In this document: piece after piece, positions 21,972 through 32,637 of the stretch
Numbering within the stretch: position 1 is the first letter of the stretch
How the letters are laid out: every line of letters begins with the position of its first letter
DNA from: Massilia sp. PDC64
GTDB lineage: Bacteria > Pseudomonadota > Gammaproteobacteria > Burkholderiales > Burkholderiaceae_D
NCBI RefSeq assembly: GCF_900101265.1
Contig: NZ_FMZS01000002.1
Coordinates: 62,001 to 126,000, forward strand
Direction: 5' to 3'
DNA: 64,000 nucleotides
Position numbers and translations under genes: made by a program
The notes under the pieces: model-generated
What the model saw: the letters and a program-made list of their open reading frames with translations, nothing else
Told to the model about the DNA's origin: nothing
Database searches by the model: none

Positions 21972-23068
21972 TCGGAAGAAGAAAATCACCGGACGGCATG
22001 CCGTTCCGCCTGTACGAGCGCATCGGCAAATTCAAGGTGAGCTACGGCTACAAGCTGCCGGACGGGAAGTGGGCGTTCCGCCTGACGGCCGCGACCAGCG
22101 ACAAGGAAGCATGCGCACGGATCCGCACCGAGGCCATCGAGCGCGCCAACGAGCTGAACGGTGTCCAGGTGGAAACCGGCGAGACCGATGCGCTGTTCCG
22201 CCGCTACTTCGCGTGGCAGCGCGCCTTGCCGCGTGACAGCGAGGAACGCAAGGCCGACAGCACCCTGGACGAGAACGAGCACAACGAGGCAAAGCGTCTG
22301 CTGAAGACGTTCGGCAAGGTCAAGCCTTCGGTCATCAAGCCGGTGCACATCTACAAGTACCTGGACGGCCGGGCCGCCGAGGGCGCGCCGGCGAAGGCGA
22401 ACAAGGAAATCGCGTTGCTGTCCGCGGTGCTGGAGTTCGGCCGCCGCAAGGGCCTGCTGGAGACGAATCCCTGCCGCGACATCAAGTACAACAAGACGAC
22501 GCCGGACACCCGCTACGTGACGCCGGCCGAGCTCGACCTGGTCGTGCGCGTGGCACGCGAGCGCGGCGGCATGTACGTCGTCGCGGCGCTGTGCCTGCGC
22601 GCGGCATACCTGACCGTGAGCCGTCCAGACGAGATGCGCAAGATCACGCGCCAGGCGATCACGGAGCAGGGTGTCGAAATGCCGGTGGGCAAGCGGAAGA
22701 AGGGACAGGCCCAGAAGTTCAAGGTGATCGAGTGGTCGGACGAGCTGCGCGCGGTGATGAAGGAAGCGTTGGCACTGCAGCGGACGACCAGCCTGTATGT
22801 TTTCGGCAACAGTGAGGGACAACCCTACACGACCAGTGGTTGGAACACGAACCTGCGCCGGCTGATGGAGCATGCCCGGAAGAAGGCAGAAAAGGAAGGG
22901 ATCGAGTTCGCGCGATTCACGCTGAAGGACATGCGGCCGGCGGCGGTCACGGACCGTGTAGACGAGGGGGACAAAGACATCACGAACGCTACCGGGCACA
23001 GCAGCGATCGCATGGTGAAGCAGGTGTACGACCGCCGGAAAAAGAAGACCGCCAAGGCGACCGCGTAA
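21968..23068 (+). CDS. int: tyrosine integrase (prophage 1)
   Basis: The 366-residue recombinase has an Arm/SAM-like N-terminal part (KVSYGYKLPDGKWAFRLTAA) and a C-terminal catalytic domain with SRPDEMRK (catalytic Arg, about residue 220), KDMRPAAVTD (box II Arg; the usual His is Lys here), and TGHSSDRMVKQVYDR (His and nucleophile Tyr). The Lys in place of His is seen in some active family members. It sits 95 bp from tRNA-His, which is the probable attachment site. Confidence 0.92.
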   Translation: MIGRRKSPDGMPFRLYERIGKFKVSYGYKLPDGKWAFRLTAATSDKEACARIRTEAIERANELNGVQVETGETDALFRRYFAWQRALPRDSEERKADSTLDENEHNEAKRLLKTFGKVKPSVIKPVHIYKYLDGRAAEGAPAKANKEIALLSAVLEFGRRKGLLETNPCRDIKYNKTTPDTRYVTPAELDLVVRVARERGGMYVVAALCLRAAYLTVSRPDEMRKITRQAITEQGVEMPVGKRKKGQAQKFKVIEWSDELRAVMKEALALQRTTSLYVFGNSEGQPYTTSGWNTNLRRLMEHARKKAEKEGIEFARFTLKDMRPAAVTDRVDEGDKDITNATGHSSDRMVKQVYDRRKKKTAKATA

Positions 23069-23103
23069 CAATGATCTTCCAAAATTTGGAATTTTATCTT
23101 CCA

Positions 23104-23149
23104 AAAAAACTAAAGGGCTACGGCGCGATGCTCGTAACCCTTTGTTTTT
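23104..23149. terminator. bidirectional terminator between integrase and tRNA-His
   Basis: AAAGGGCTACG (23112-23122) pairs with CGTAACCCTTT (23133-23143) with one mismatch. T runs flank it on both strands, so it can end int transcription and tRNA-His transcription. Confidence 0.7.
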
Positions 23150-23162
23150 ACTGCTGAATTCT

Positions 23163-23239
23163 TGGGGTGGCTGATGGGACTCGAACCCACGACAACAGGA
23201 ATCACAATCCTGGACTCTACCAACTGAGCTACAGCCACC
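23163..23239 (-). tRNA. tRNA-His (GUG)
   Basis: On the minus strand the acceptor GTGGCTG pairs with CAGCCAC and CCA is encoded. The D arm (GCTCAGTTGGTAGAG), anticodon loop TTGTGAT with anticodon GTG, and T arm (GTGGGTTCGAGTCCCAT) are intact, and a G precedes position 1 as expected for tRNA-His. The 3' end faces prophage 1, making it the likely integration site. Confidence 0.95.
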
Positions 23240-23341
23240 ACTGTCTTACTTGCTGTCCCGTTGTTGCCGAGACAGAACGAGATTATATAGGGTCATTCGC
23301 ATTCTGGCAAATCGAGTTTTGCCCAGCAGTGCGAACGCCGG

Positions 23342-24181
23342 TCACGCGTCGCCGAACGTCGCCTCGTGTACGGGTGGATCGATGCCGATCAGGCTGTTGA
23401 ACGCGGCCGACAGCGCGGTGGCGCTGGCGCTCGTGTACGCGACCAATGTGCCAGGGGTATCTGAAGGAGCAGAACGCAGCAACCGCCCCGCATCCAGCAG
23501 CCGGACCAGCTGGCGCGTGACGGCGTCGCCCGTATCCACGAGCGTGATGTCACGTGCGCCGGTGGATGCGATCACGTCCTCGATCGCGGCGCGCACGAGC
23601 GGATAGTGCGTGCAGCCCAGGACGAGCGTGTCGGCGCCCTGGTCGAGCAGGGGCGTCACGTAGCGTTGCAGCAGGTCGCGCGTGCCTTCCGTGTCGCCCA
23701 GCTCGATCTTGTCGACGAGTCCGCGGCACGGCTGCAGCAGGAACTGGGCATGCGTCGCTTCCGTGATCTGGTCGCGCAGTTGCAGGAACTTGGTGCCGGC
23801 CAGCGTGCGTTCCGTGGCCAGCACACCGACCTTGCCGCTGCGCGTGGCCGCCGCAGCGGGTTTGAGGCCCGGTTCCACCCCGACGATGGGCAGGTCGGGG
23901 AAGGTGTCGCGCATCAGGCGAACCGCGGAAATGGTGGCCGTGTTGCACGCGACGACGATGGCCTTCACGCCCCGTTCGACGAGGAAGCGGGCCACCGCCA
24001 GCGAGCGTTCCGCGACGACGTGTTCGGACTTGTCGCCGTACGGGGCGAAGCCCGTATCGGCCACGTAGATCAGGTGTTCGTGCGGGAGTTGCGCGCGGAT
24101 GTGGCGCAGGATCGAAAGGCCGCCGAGGCCGGAGTCGAAAACGCCGACCGGCGCCTCGGAGGACAGGCTGGAAAGATTCAT
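23342..24181 (-). CDS. murI: glutamate racemase
   Basis: The 279-residue enzyme converts L- to D-glutamate for peptidoglycan. It has GVFDSGLGGLSILRHI (catalytic-base region), YVADTGFAPYGDK, the first catalytic Cys in VVACNTATI and the second in LVLGCTHYPL, plus GVEPGLKPA. These are the standard two-cysteine racemase motifs at normal length. The ATG at 24181 gives the right N-terminus. It is the first host gene beyond prophage 1 and is divergent from the serine hydrolase gene. Confidence 0.95.
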   Translation of the reverse strand: MNLSSLSSEAPVGVFDSGLGGLSILRHIRAQLPHEHLIYVADTGFAPYGDKSEHVVAERSLAVARFLVERGVKAIVVACNTATISAVRLMRDTFPDLPIVGVEPGLKPAAAATRSGKVGVLATERTLAGTKFLQLRDQITEATHAQFLLQPCRGLVDKIELGDTEGTRDLLQRYVTPLLDQGADTLVLGCTHYPLVRAAIEDVIASTGARDITLVDTGDAVTRQLVRLLDAGRLLRSAPSDTPGTLVAYTSASATALSAAFNSLIGIDPPVHEATFGDA

Positions 24182-24318
24182 ACGAGCATGGTAGCGCGGG
24201 CCCGGATGCTCTGCAAGGCGGGCCGCCATGCGACTCCCCCACGGCTGGGGTGGCGCCGTTCGCGCGCCTGCTGGTATGGTCCGGTGATGTCGTCGACATC
24301 GTGAGGAAAGCAAAAAAT

Positions 24319-25707
24319 ATGTATATCTATCAAAGACTTGGGAGACTTCTTGCGGTCCTGTCGCTGGGCTGGGCATGTGTCGGGGCGGCGCATGCCGACC
24401 GCGTCGACGACTACATCCGCAGGCAGATGGCGCTCAACCATGTGCCCGGCGCGGCGGTGGCCATCGTCCGCGACGGCAAGGTCGTGAAGCTGCAGACCTA
24501 TGGCCTCGCCAATCTCGAATGGCGCCAGCGCGTCACGCCCGACACCATGTTCCAGCTGGCGTCGTCCACCAAACCATTGACGGGACTCCTGCTGATGCGT
24601 TTGCAGGAGGCCGGCAAGTTGTCGGTCGACGCCGGCGTCGCGGACTATCTCCCGAACGTGCCCGACGCCTGGCGCGCGATCACCGTGCGCCAGCTGGCCG
24701 ACCACTCGTCCGGCATTCCGGACAACGTCCGCGTGAAAGCCGACGCCACGCTCGACGACTACGTGGCAGCGGCCGCGGCGCTGCCGCTGGCGCATCCGCC
24801 CGGCGCGTCTGCCGAATACGGCATCGGAGGCTATACGGTGCTCGCCAAGGTCATCGAGGCGGCCGCCGGCATGCCCTATGCACAAGCCTTGCGGCAGTAT
24901 GTGACGGGACCCCTCGGGCTGCGCGCCGACTTCGAATACAGCAGCGGCGATCCCGACATGCGCAGCACGGAAGTCGTGCCCCGACGCGCCAGCGTCTACG
25001 ACTGGCGTGGCGATCGCCACGTCGATTTCCGCTTCCATTTCGCGCCGCTCAGCTACGATGCCGGCGGCCTGCTGGCATCCATCCGCGACCTGGCGAACGT
25101 CGCGGTGGCGCTGGACAAGGGCGGCTTCCTGCGCCGGACGTCGATGGAGATAATGTGGTCGCCGGCGCGGCTCGGCAACGGCGAGGTGAACGGTTTCGGC
25201 ATCGGCTGGGTAGTCCGGGACGTCAACGGCAGGCGCGCCGTCGGTCATTCGGGCGGCCCGGCATTGTCGGACATCCTGCGGTTTCCGGACGAGCGCGCGA
25301 CCTTCATCGTGCTCACCAATGGCCAGAAGCTGTACCCGTATCTCGCGCAGGGCGTGTCCGAGCTGTTTTATCCGCCGCCGCCCGTCGTGATGCCGCAAGG
25401 GATTGCCGATGCGCGACCCGAGGTGAGTGCGATGCTGCGCCGGGTCATCGACGACGGCACGGCCGGCAAGGTCGACGAGGACCGCTTCGGGGCGCAGGCG
25501 CGCAAGGACTTCGTCCCCGCGTTCCGGGATTTCCTGCTGCCGTTCCTGCGCACGTTGTCTTCCGTCGACGAGTTCGTGCTGTTGTCGGAGCGGCAGACGG
25601 ACAAAGGCACCGTCCGCGTCTACCGCGCGCGCCACGGGAACAAGGCGCAGACCTGGGGCTTCGATCTCGATCGCGACGGCAGGCTCCTCGGCTTCGGGCC
25701 GAAATAG
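24319..25707 (+). CDS. exported serine hydrolase, beta-lactamase/class C family
   Basis: A signal peptide (about residues 1-27, ending AAHA) suggests export. The catalytic SxxK is SSTK in FQLASSTKPLTG (about residues 75-85), YGIGGY replaces the usual YxN, and GHSGG matches the HSG box, so the fold is the beta-lactamase-related peptidase/esterase family. A C-terminal extra domain (about residues 375-462) follows. True beta-lactam resistance is not implied; many members are esterases or peptidases. GAGGAAA precedes the start. Confidence 0.85.
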   Translation: MYIYQRLGRLLAVLSLGWACVGAAHADRVDDYIRRQMALNHVPGAAVAIVRDGKVVKLQTYGLANLEWRQRVTPDTMFQLASSTKPLTGLLLMRLQEAGKLSVDAGVADYLPNVPDAWRAITVRQLADHSSGIPDNVRVKADATLDDYVAAAAALPLAHPPGASAEYGIGGYTVLAKVIEAAAGMPYAQALRQYVTGPLGLRADFEYSSGDPDMRSTEVVPRRASVYDWRGDRHVDFRFHFAPLSYDAGGLLASIRDLANVAVALDKGGFLRRTSMEIMWSPARLGNGEVNGFGIGWVVRDVNGRRAVGHSGGPALSDILRFPDERATFIVLTNGQKLYPYLAQGVSELFYPPPPVVMPQGIADARPEVSAMLRRVIDDGTAGKVDEDRFGAQARKDFVPAFRDFLLPFLRTLSSVDEFVLLSERQTDKGTVRVYRARHGNKAQTWGFDLDRDGRLLGFGPK

Positions 25708-25709
25708 GC

Positions 25710-25743
25710 AAAAAAAAGCCGTCGCGGCGCATGCCGCGACGGC
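25710..25743 (-). terminator. terminator of the fumarase gene
   Basis: An 11-bp stem (GCCGTCGCGGC with GCCGCGACGGC, 25718-25743) is followed on the minus strand by eight T. It lies between the convergent hydrolase and fumarase genes. Confidence 0.85.
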
Positions 25744-25761
25744 TCGTTCATCCTCCGCGAT

Positions 25762-27297
25762 TTACGCGGTTGCGACCGGAATGCCTTTCAGCGATTCGAT
25801 CTTCGCAGCCCATTCCTTCGGACCGGTCTGGTGCACCGAGGTACCCGTCGCATCGACGGCCACCGTCACCGGCATATCCTTGACCTCGAATTCGTAGATC
25901 GCTTCCATGCCCAGGTCTTCGAAGCCGACGACCTTCGCCGACTTGATCGCCTTCGACACGAGGTAAGCCGAACCGCCGACGGCCATCAGGTAGGCCGACT
26001 TGTGGTTCTTGATCGCCTCGATGGCGGCCGGGCCGCGTTCCGCCTTGCCGATCATCGCGATCAGGCCCGTCTTCTCGAGCATCATGTCGGTGAACTTGTC
26101 CATGCGGGTCGCCGTCGTCGGGCCGGCCGGGCCCACGACTTCGTCGCGCACCGGATCGACCGGGCCGACGTAGTAGATCACGCGGTTCGTGAAGTCGACC
26201 GGCAGCGGTTCGCCTTTCGCCAGCATGTCCTGGATGCGCTTGTGCGCGGCGTCGCGGCCCGTCAGCATCTTGCCGTTCAGGAGCAGGGTCTGGCCCGGCT
26301 GCCACGATGCGACTTCTTCCTTTGTCAGCGTGTCGAGGTTGACGCTCTTCGATTTCTGCGTGTCCGGGGTCCAGTTCACGTCCGGCCAGGTCGACAGCGC
26401 CGGCGGTTCGATGTACGCGGGGCCCGAGCCGTCCAGCACGAAGTGCGCGTGGCGCGTGGCGGCGCAGTTCGGGATCATGGCGACCGGCTTCGATGCGGCG
26501 TGGGTCGGGTACATGTTGATCTTCACGTCCAGCACGGTCGTCAGGCCGCCCAGGCCCTGCGCGCCGATGCCCAGTGCGTTGATCTTGTCGCACAGTTCGA
26601 TACGCAGCTCTTCCAGCTTGTTCTGCGGGCCGCGTGCTTTCAGTTCGTACATGTCGATGTCTTCCATCAGCGACTCCTTGGCCATCAACATGGCCTTCTC
26701 GGCGGAGCCGCCGATACCGATGCCCAGCATGCCCGGCGGGCACCAGCCGGCGCCCATCAGCGGGACGGTCTTGAGGACCCAGTCGACCAGCGAGTCGGAC
26801 GGGTTCAGCATGACGAACTTGGTCTTGTTCTCCGAGCCACCGCCTTTGGCCGCGACCTTCACGTCGACCGTGTCGCCCGGCACCAGTTCCATGTGCACGA
26901 CGGCCGGGGTGTTGTCCTTGGTGTTCTTGCGCTCGAAGTGCGGGTCGGCGACGATCGAGGCGCGCAGCTTGTTGTCGGCGAAGTTGTACGCGCGGCGCAC
27001 GCCTTCGTTGACGGCGTCCGTGATCGAGCCGCTGCCGAAGCCTTCGAAGCGCACGTTCATGCCGACCTTCAGGAACACGTTGACGATGCCGGTGTCCTGG
27101 CAGATCGGACGCTTGCCTTCCGCGCACATGCGCGAGTTGGTCAGGATCTGCGCGATGGCGTCCTTGGCGGCCGGGCTCTGCTCGGCCTCGTAGGCGCGCG
27201 CGAGGTGCTGGATGTAGTCGGCGGGGTGGTAGTAGCTGATGTACTGGAGTGCGGCGGCGACCGATTCGATCAGGTCATCCTTCTTAATGACAGTCAT
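25762..27297 (-). CDS. fumA: fumarate hydratase, class I (iron-sulphur)
   Basis: This 511-residue protein has the class I layout: an alpha domain with RPICQDTGIVNVFLK, GAGWCPPGMLGIGIGG and CAATRHAHFVLDG, and a beta domain with TGRDAAHKRI, YYVGPVDP, GPTTATRMD and GGSAYLVSKAI. The Cys residues in CQDTG, GWCPPG and PNCAATR fit ligands of the [4Fe-4S] cluster that activates water addition to fumarate in the TCA cycle. Whether to call it fumA or fumB cannot be decided; the function is firm. Confidence 0.95.
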   Translation of the reverse strand: MTVIKKDDLIESVAAALQYISYYHPADYIQHLARAYEAEQSPAAKDAIAQILTNSRMCAEGKRPICQDTGIVNVFLKVGMNVRFEGFGSGSITDAVNEGVRRAYNFADNKLRASIVADPHFERKNTKDNTPAVVHMELVPGDTVDVKVAAKGGGSENKTKFVMLNPSDSLVDWVLKTVPLMGAGWCPPGMLGIGIGGSAEKAMLMAKESLMEDIDMYELKARGPQNKLEELRIELCDKINALGIGAQGLGGLTTVLDVKINMYPTHAASKPVAMIPNCAATRHAHFVLDGSGPAYIEPPALSTWPDVNWTPDTQKSKSVNLDTLTKEEVASWQPGQTLLLNGKMLTGRDAAHKRIQDMLAKGEPLPVDFTNRVIYYVGPVDPVRDEVVGPAGPTTATRMDKFTDMMLEKTGLIAMIGKAERGPAAIEAIKNHKSAYLMAVGGSAYLVSKAIKSAKVVGFEDLGMEAIYEFEVKDMPVTVAVDATGTSVHQTGPKEWAAKIESLKGIPVATA

Positions 27298-27334
27298 GTG
27301 GTTCTCGCTGTGGGGGGTCTTGGATTACGTGGTA

Positions 27335-27946
27335 TCAGTGGTGCTTGTTGTCACTCTGGGTATTCGTCATGATCCGGTCGGTGTAGGCGATCGCCATCGC
27401 CGACAGCAGGAACACGGCGTGAATGCAGGTCTGCGCGATGATCGTCTTCGCGTCGTAGGACTGGGCGTTGATGAACGTCTTGAGCAGGTGGATCGACGAG
27501 ATGCCGATGATCGCCATCGCCAGCTTGGTCTTCAGCACGGACGCGTTCACGTGCGACAGCCATTCCGGCTGGTCCGGATGGTCTTCCAGATACATGCGCG
27601 ACACGAACGTCTCGTAGCCGCCCACGATCACCATGATCAGCAAATTCGAAATCATGACGACGTCGATCAGGCCCAGCACGACGAGCATGATCGTCGTCTC
27701 GTTCAGCTTGCTCGGCAGCGGCGCGCCCGGCACCGCCACGGCCTGGAAGATGTGCTGCAGCGCGGCCTCGTTGCCCATTGCGGCCAGTACGAGGTCCTTC
27801 AGTTCGACCCAGAAATGGAACACGTAAACGCACTGCGCGAGGATCAGGCCGAGGTAAAGCGGGAGTTGCAGCCAGCGGCTGGCGAACATGAAACTGGCGA
27901 GGGCGCTGCGTTTGCGTGCGCTGGAGGAGGGTTGCGAATCGAACAT
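27335..27946 (-). CDS. YqhA/TIGR00645-family inner membrane protein
   Basis: The 203-residue protein has four hydrophobic segments (about residues 28-45, 82-108, 135-155, 165-185) and the family signatures FASRWLQLPLYLGLI, VMISNLLIMVIVGGYETFVS and WLSHVNASVLKTKLAMAIIGISS. It is a conserved membrane protein of unknown function, often near respiratory or TCA genes; here it is 37 bp downstream... in transcription order upstream of fumarase, so probably co-transcribed. Confidence 0.88.
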   Translation of the reverse strand: MFDSQPSSSARKRSALASFMFASRWLQLPLYLGLILAQCVYVFHFWVELKDLVLAAMGNEAALQHIFQAVAVPGAPLPSKLNETTIMLVVLGLIDVVMISNLLIMVIVGGYETFVSRMYLEDHPDQPEWLSHVNASVLKTKLAMAIIGISSIHLLKTFINAQSYDAKTIIAQTCIHAVFLLSAMAIAYTDRIMTNTQSDNKHH

Positions 27947-28158
27947 CTATGGGGGCTTTCCAAAGCGGCGGCGGTCAGGACAGCTCAACATTCTACACCC
28001 GCCGCGCGTTGCCGGCACGGCGTCGTGGTATGCCGAAGGTTGATAGAATGGCCAACGGGGATGCCGCCGGCGCGCCGCCCTGGGTCGTGTAAGGGCTCAG
28101 TAAGCGTGGGTGCTTAAGGTATTAGGCAAAATTACTACACTATCAATAGGAGACTAGT

Positions 28159-30150
28159 ATGGCCGAGAACGAGACCCAACAGCAGGGACTGCAGGAAAAC
28201 CGCGTTTTCCAGCCGCCCGCACAATTTACCGCCAATGCCGCGATCTCCGGCATGGACGCGTACCAGAAGCTGTGCGACGAAGCCGCCAGCGACTACGAAG
28301 GTTTCTGGGCCCGCCTGGCGCGCGAGAACGTCGCCTGGCACAAACCCTTCACGCAGACCCTCGACGAATCGAATGCGCCGTTCTACAAATGGTTCGCGGA
28401 TGGCCAGCTGAACGCGTCGTACAACTGCCTCGACCGCCAGATCGAGAACGGCAACGGCGACAAGACGGCGATCATCTTCGAAGCGGACGACGGCACCGTC
28501 ACCCGCGCCACGTACCGCGAACTGCACGAGCGCGTGTGCAAATTCGCCAACGGCCTCAAGTCCCGCGGCATCAAGAAGGGCGACCGCGTCATCATCTACA
28601 TGTCGATGTCGATCGAAGGCGTGGCCGCGATGCAGGCATGCGCGCGCATCGGTGCGACGCACTCCGTCGTGTTTGGCGGCTTCTCCGCGAAGTCGCTGCA
28701 GGAACGCATCATCGACGCGGGCGCCGTGGCCGTCATCACGGCCGACGAGCAGCTGCGCGGCGGTAAATCGCTGCCGCTGAAAGCCATCGTCGACGAGGCG
28801 CTGGCGATGGGCGGCTGCGAGACCATCCGCGACGTCATCGTCTACAAGCGTACCGGCGGCAACATCAACTTCCAGGAAGGCCGCGACCTGTGGCTGCACG
28901 ACCTCGTCGACGGCCAGAGCGCGCAGTGCGAGCCGGAGTGGGTGGATGCGGAACATCCGCTGTTCATCCTCTACACCTCGGGCTCGACGGGCACGCCGAA
29001 GGGCGTCCAGCACTCGACCGGCGGCTACCTGCTGTGGGCGATGTTGACGATGAAGTGGACCTTCGACATCAAGCCGGAAGACGTCTACTGGTGCACGGCC
29101 GACATCGGCTGGGTGACGGGCCACACGTACATCTGCTACGGCCCGACCGCGGTCGGCGCCACGCAGATCATCTTTGAAGGCGTGCCGACCTACCCGAACG
29201 CGGGCCGCTTCTGGGAGACGATCGCCAAGCACAAGGTCAGCATCTTCTACACGGCGCCGACGGCGATCCGTTCGCTGATCAAGGCGTCGAACACGGACGA
29301 GAAGGTGCACCCGAAGAACTACGACCTGTCCAGCCTGCGCCTGCTGGGCACCGTCGGCGAGCCGATCAACCCGGAAGCGTGGATGTGGTACTACACGCAG
29401 ATCGGCGGCCAGCGCTGCCCGATCGTGGACACCTTCTGGCAGACGGAAACGGGCGGCCACATGATCACCCCGCTGCCGGGCGCGACGCCGATGGTGCCGG
29501 GTTCCTGCACGCTGCCGCTGCCGGGTATCATGGCCGCCATCGTCGACGAAGCGGGCCACGACGTGCCGAACGGACAGGGCGGCATCCTCGTGGTGAAGCG
29601 TCCGTGGCCGTCGATGATCCGCACCATCTGGAACAACCCGGACCGCTTCCGCAGCGCCTATTACCCGGAAGAGCTGGGCGGCAAGTACTACCTGGCCGGC
29701 GACGGTGCCATCCGCAACAAGGACACGGGCTATTTCACCATCACGGGCCGCATCGACGACGTGCTGAACGTGTCGGGCCACCGCATGGGCACGATGGAGA
29801 TCGAGTCGGCGCTCGTGGCGCACCCGATCGTGGCGGAAGCGGCGGTCGTCGGCAAGCCGGACGAGACGACGGGCGAAGCGATCTGCGCGTTCGTCGTGCT
29901 GAAACAGGCGCGTCCGACCGGCGAGGAAGCGAAGAAGCTGGCCGCCGAGCTGCGCAACTGGGTCGGCAAGGAGATCGGTCCGATCGCCAAGCCGAAAGAG
30001 ATCCGCTTCGGCGACAACCTGCCGAAGACCCGTTCGGGCAAGATCATGCGCCGCCTGCTGCGCGTGCTGGCCAAGGGCGAGTCCATCACCCAGGATATTT
30101 CGACGCTGGAAAACCCGGCCATCCTGGAACAGCTGAAAGAATCTGCCTGA
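28159..30150 (+). CDS. acs: acetyl-CoA synthetase
   Basis: The 663-residue AMP-forming enzyme activates acetate to acetyl-CoA through acetyl-AMP. It shows the ATP loop [12 protein letters not shown], the [11 protein letters not shown] adenylation motif, [23 protein letters not shown] and the C-terminal [11 protein letters not shown] with the catalytic, acetylation-regulated Lys. Length and order match bacterial Acs. AGGAGAC precedes the ATG. It is divergent from the YqhA-like gene; a -10-like TAGAAT lies at 28044-28049 in the 212-bp gap, but I see no convincing -35. Confidence 0.96.
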   Translation: MAENETQQQGLQENRVFQPPAQFTANAAISGMDAYQKLCDEAASDYEGFWARLARENVAWHKPFTQTLDESNAPFYKWFADGQLNASYNCLDRQIENGNGDKTAIIFEADDGTVTRATYRELHERVCKFANGLKSRGIKKGDRVIIYMSMSIEGVAAMQACARIGATHSVVFGGFSAKSLQERIIDAGAVAVITADEQLRGGKSLPLKAIVDEALAMGGCETIRDVIVYKRTGGNINFQEGRDLWLHDLVDGQSAQCEPEWVDAEHPLFILYTSGSTGTPKGVQHSTGGYLLWAMLTMKWTFDIKPEDVYWCTADIGWVTGHTYICYGPTAVGATQIIFEGVPTYPNAGRFWETIAKHKVSIFYTAPTAIRSLIKASNTDEKVHPKNYDLSSLRLLGTVGEPINPEAWMWYYTQIGGQRCPIVDTFWQTETGGHMITPLPGATPMVPGSCTLPLPGIMAAIVDEAGHDVPNGQGGILVVKRPWPSMIRTIWNNPDRFRSAYYPEELGGKYYLAGDGAIRNKDTGYFTITGRIDDVLNVSGHRMGTMEIESALVAHPIVAEAAVVGKPDETTGEAICAFVVLKQARPTGEEAKKLAAELRNWVGKEIGPIAKPKEIRFGDNLPKTRSGKIMRRLLRVLAKGESITQDISTLENPAILEQLKESA

Positions 30151-30193
30151 CCATTCGGGCGCGTGATCGGTTACACTGATCACAGCAGAGTTG

Positions 30194-30228
30194 ACGCCGC
30201 ACCGGGAGACCGGGGCGGCGTTTTTTTA
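30194..30228 (+). terminator. terminator of acs
   Basis: ACGCCGC (30194-30200) pairs with GCGGCGT (30215-30221), with an inner CCGG pair, followed by seven T. It abuts the stop of the convergent KTSC gene. Confidence 0.88.
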
Positions 30229-30546
30229 TTCCTCCCCAGGTTGCTTGAACAGCGCGTCGAGCGGATTCGGTTTCTTCGGCGCCTCGGCGCCGCCGAACAG
30301 CGCGTCCAGCTCCGCCCGCTTGCTGTCCACCTGCGCGCGCCCGCGCTTGCCCGCAAACTCTTCCTCGATGTTGTCGCGATAAAAACTCCAGGCCGCGCCC
30401 GACGTCGAAAAGCGCCGCCAGACCTCGCTGCCGACGCCCGAATAATCGATCGCGCTGCCGTCGTCGAATTCCACGCGCAGGATGCGCTCGCGCGCGTCGT
30501 AGCCGATCGCGCGCAGCTTGCCCGCGTTGATGCGTTTCATGTCCAT
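30226..30546 (-). CDS. KTSC-domain protein
   Basis: The 106-residue protein has the KTSC pattern in residues 4-66: RINAGKLRAIGYDARERILRVEF, then DDGSAIDYSGVGSEVW, and SFYRDNIEEEF. KTSC is a small beta domain of unknown function, thought to bind nucleic acid or protein partners. The C-terminus is Lys/Glu/Pro-rich and disordered. GGAGAA lies 9 bases before the ATG at 30546; a second ATG at 30540 is possible. Confidence 0.8.
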   Translation of the reverse strand: MDMKRINAGKLRAIGYDARERILRVEFDDGSAIDYSGVGSEVWRRFSTSGAAWSFYRDNIEEEFAGKRGRAQVDSKRAELDALFGGAEAPKKPNPLDALFKQPGEE

Positions 30547-30690
30547 GATGTTGTGTTCTCCGCAAACGATGCATGGATTATTGGGACATTCGACTGATTC
30601 GGCAAGCCAAGCCGCCTTGCGCGGCCGTGCATGCCTTGTTGGGCTCCCCGGTTTGTACGTACTCTGGCTCAGCCGTACGACAATCATTAA

Positions 30691-32543
<1,853 letters not shown>

Positions 32544-32555
32544 CTCTAATCGTCA

Positions 32556-32573
32556 TTCCCGCGAAGGCGGGAA
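32556..32573. repeat. REP-like palindrome
   Basis: TTCCCGC-GAAG-GCGGGAA lies just after the foldase gene. It has the same stem as the element at 14555-14572. Confidence 0.55.
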
Positions 32574-32605
32574 TCCAAGTTGTGCCGGCACGCTGCCAAA
32601 ATTGG

Positions 32606-32625
32606 GTCCCCGCCTTCGCGGGGAC
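32606..32625. repeat. second REP-like palindrome
   Basis: GTCCCCGC-CTTC-GCGGGGAC forms an 8-bp stem between the convergent lifO and deacetylase-caspase genes. With the element at 32556 it may act as a transcription barrier; neither has a T tract. Confidence 0.5.
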
Positions 32626-32637
32626 GACGGCTAGCGT

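Noticed and set aside
24319..25707. Beta-lactam resistance gene
   Set aside because: The family is mostly esterases and peptidases; the YxN box is altered and there is no resistance context.
28135..30183. 682-aa open frame antisense to acs
   Set aside because: It is a high-GC shadow of the acs codons: composition is Arg/His/Val-biased, there is no ribosome site, and acs itself is fully conserved.
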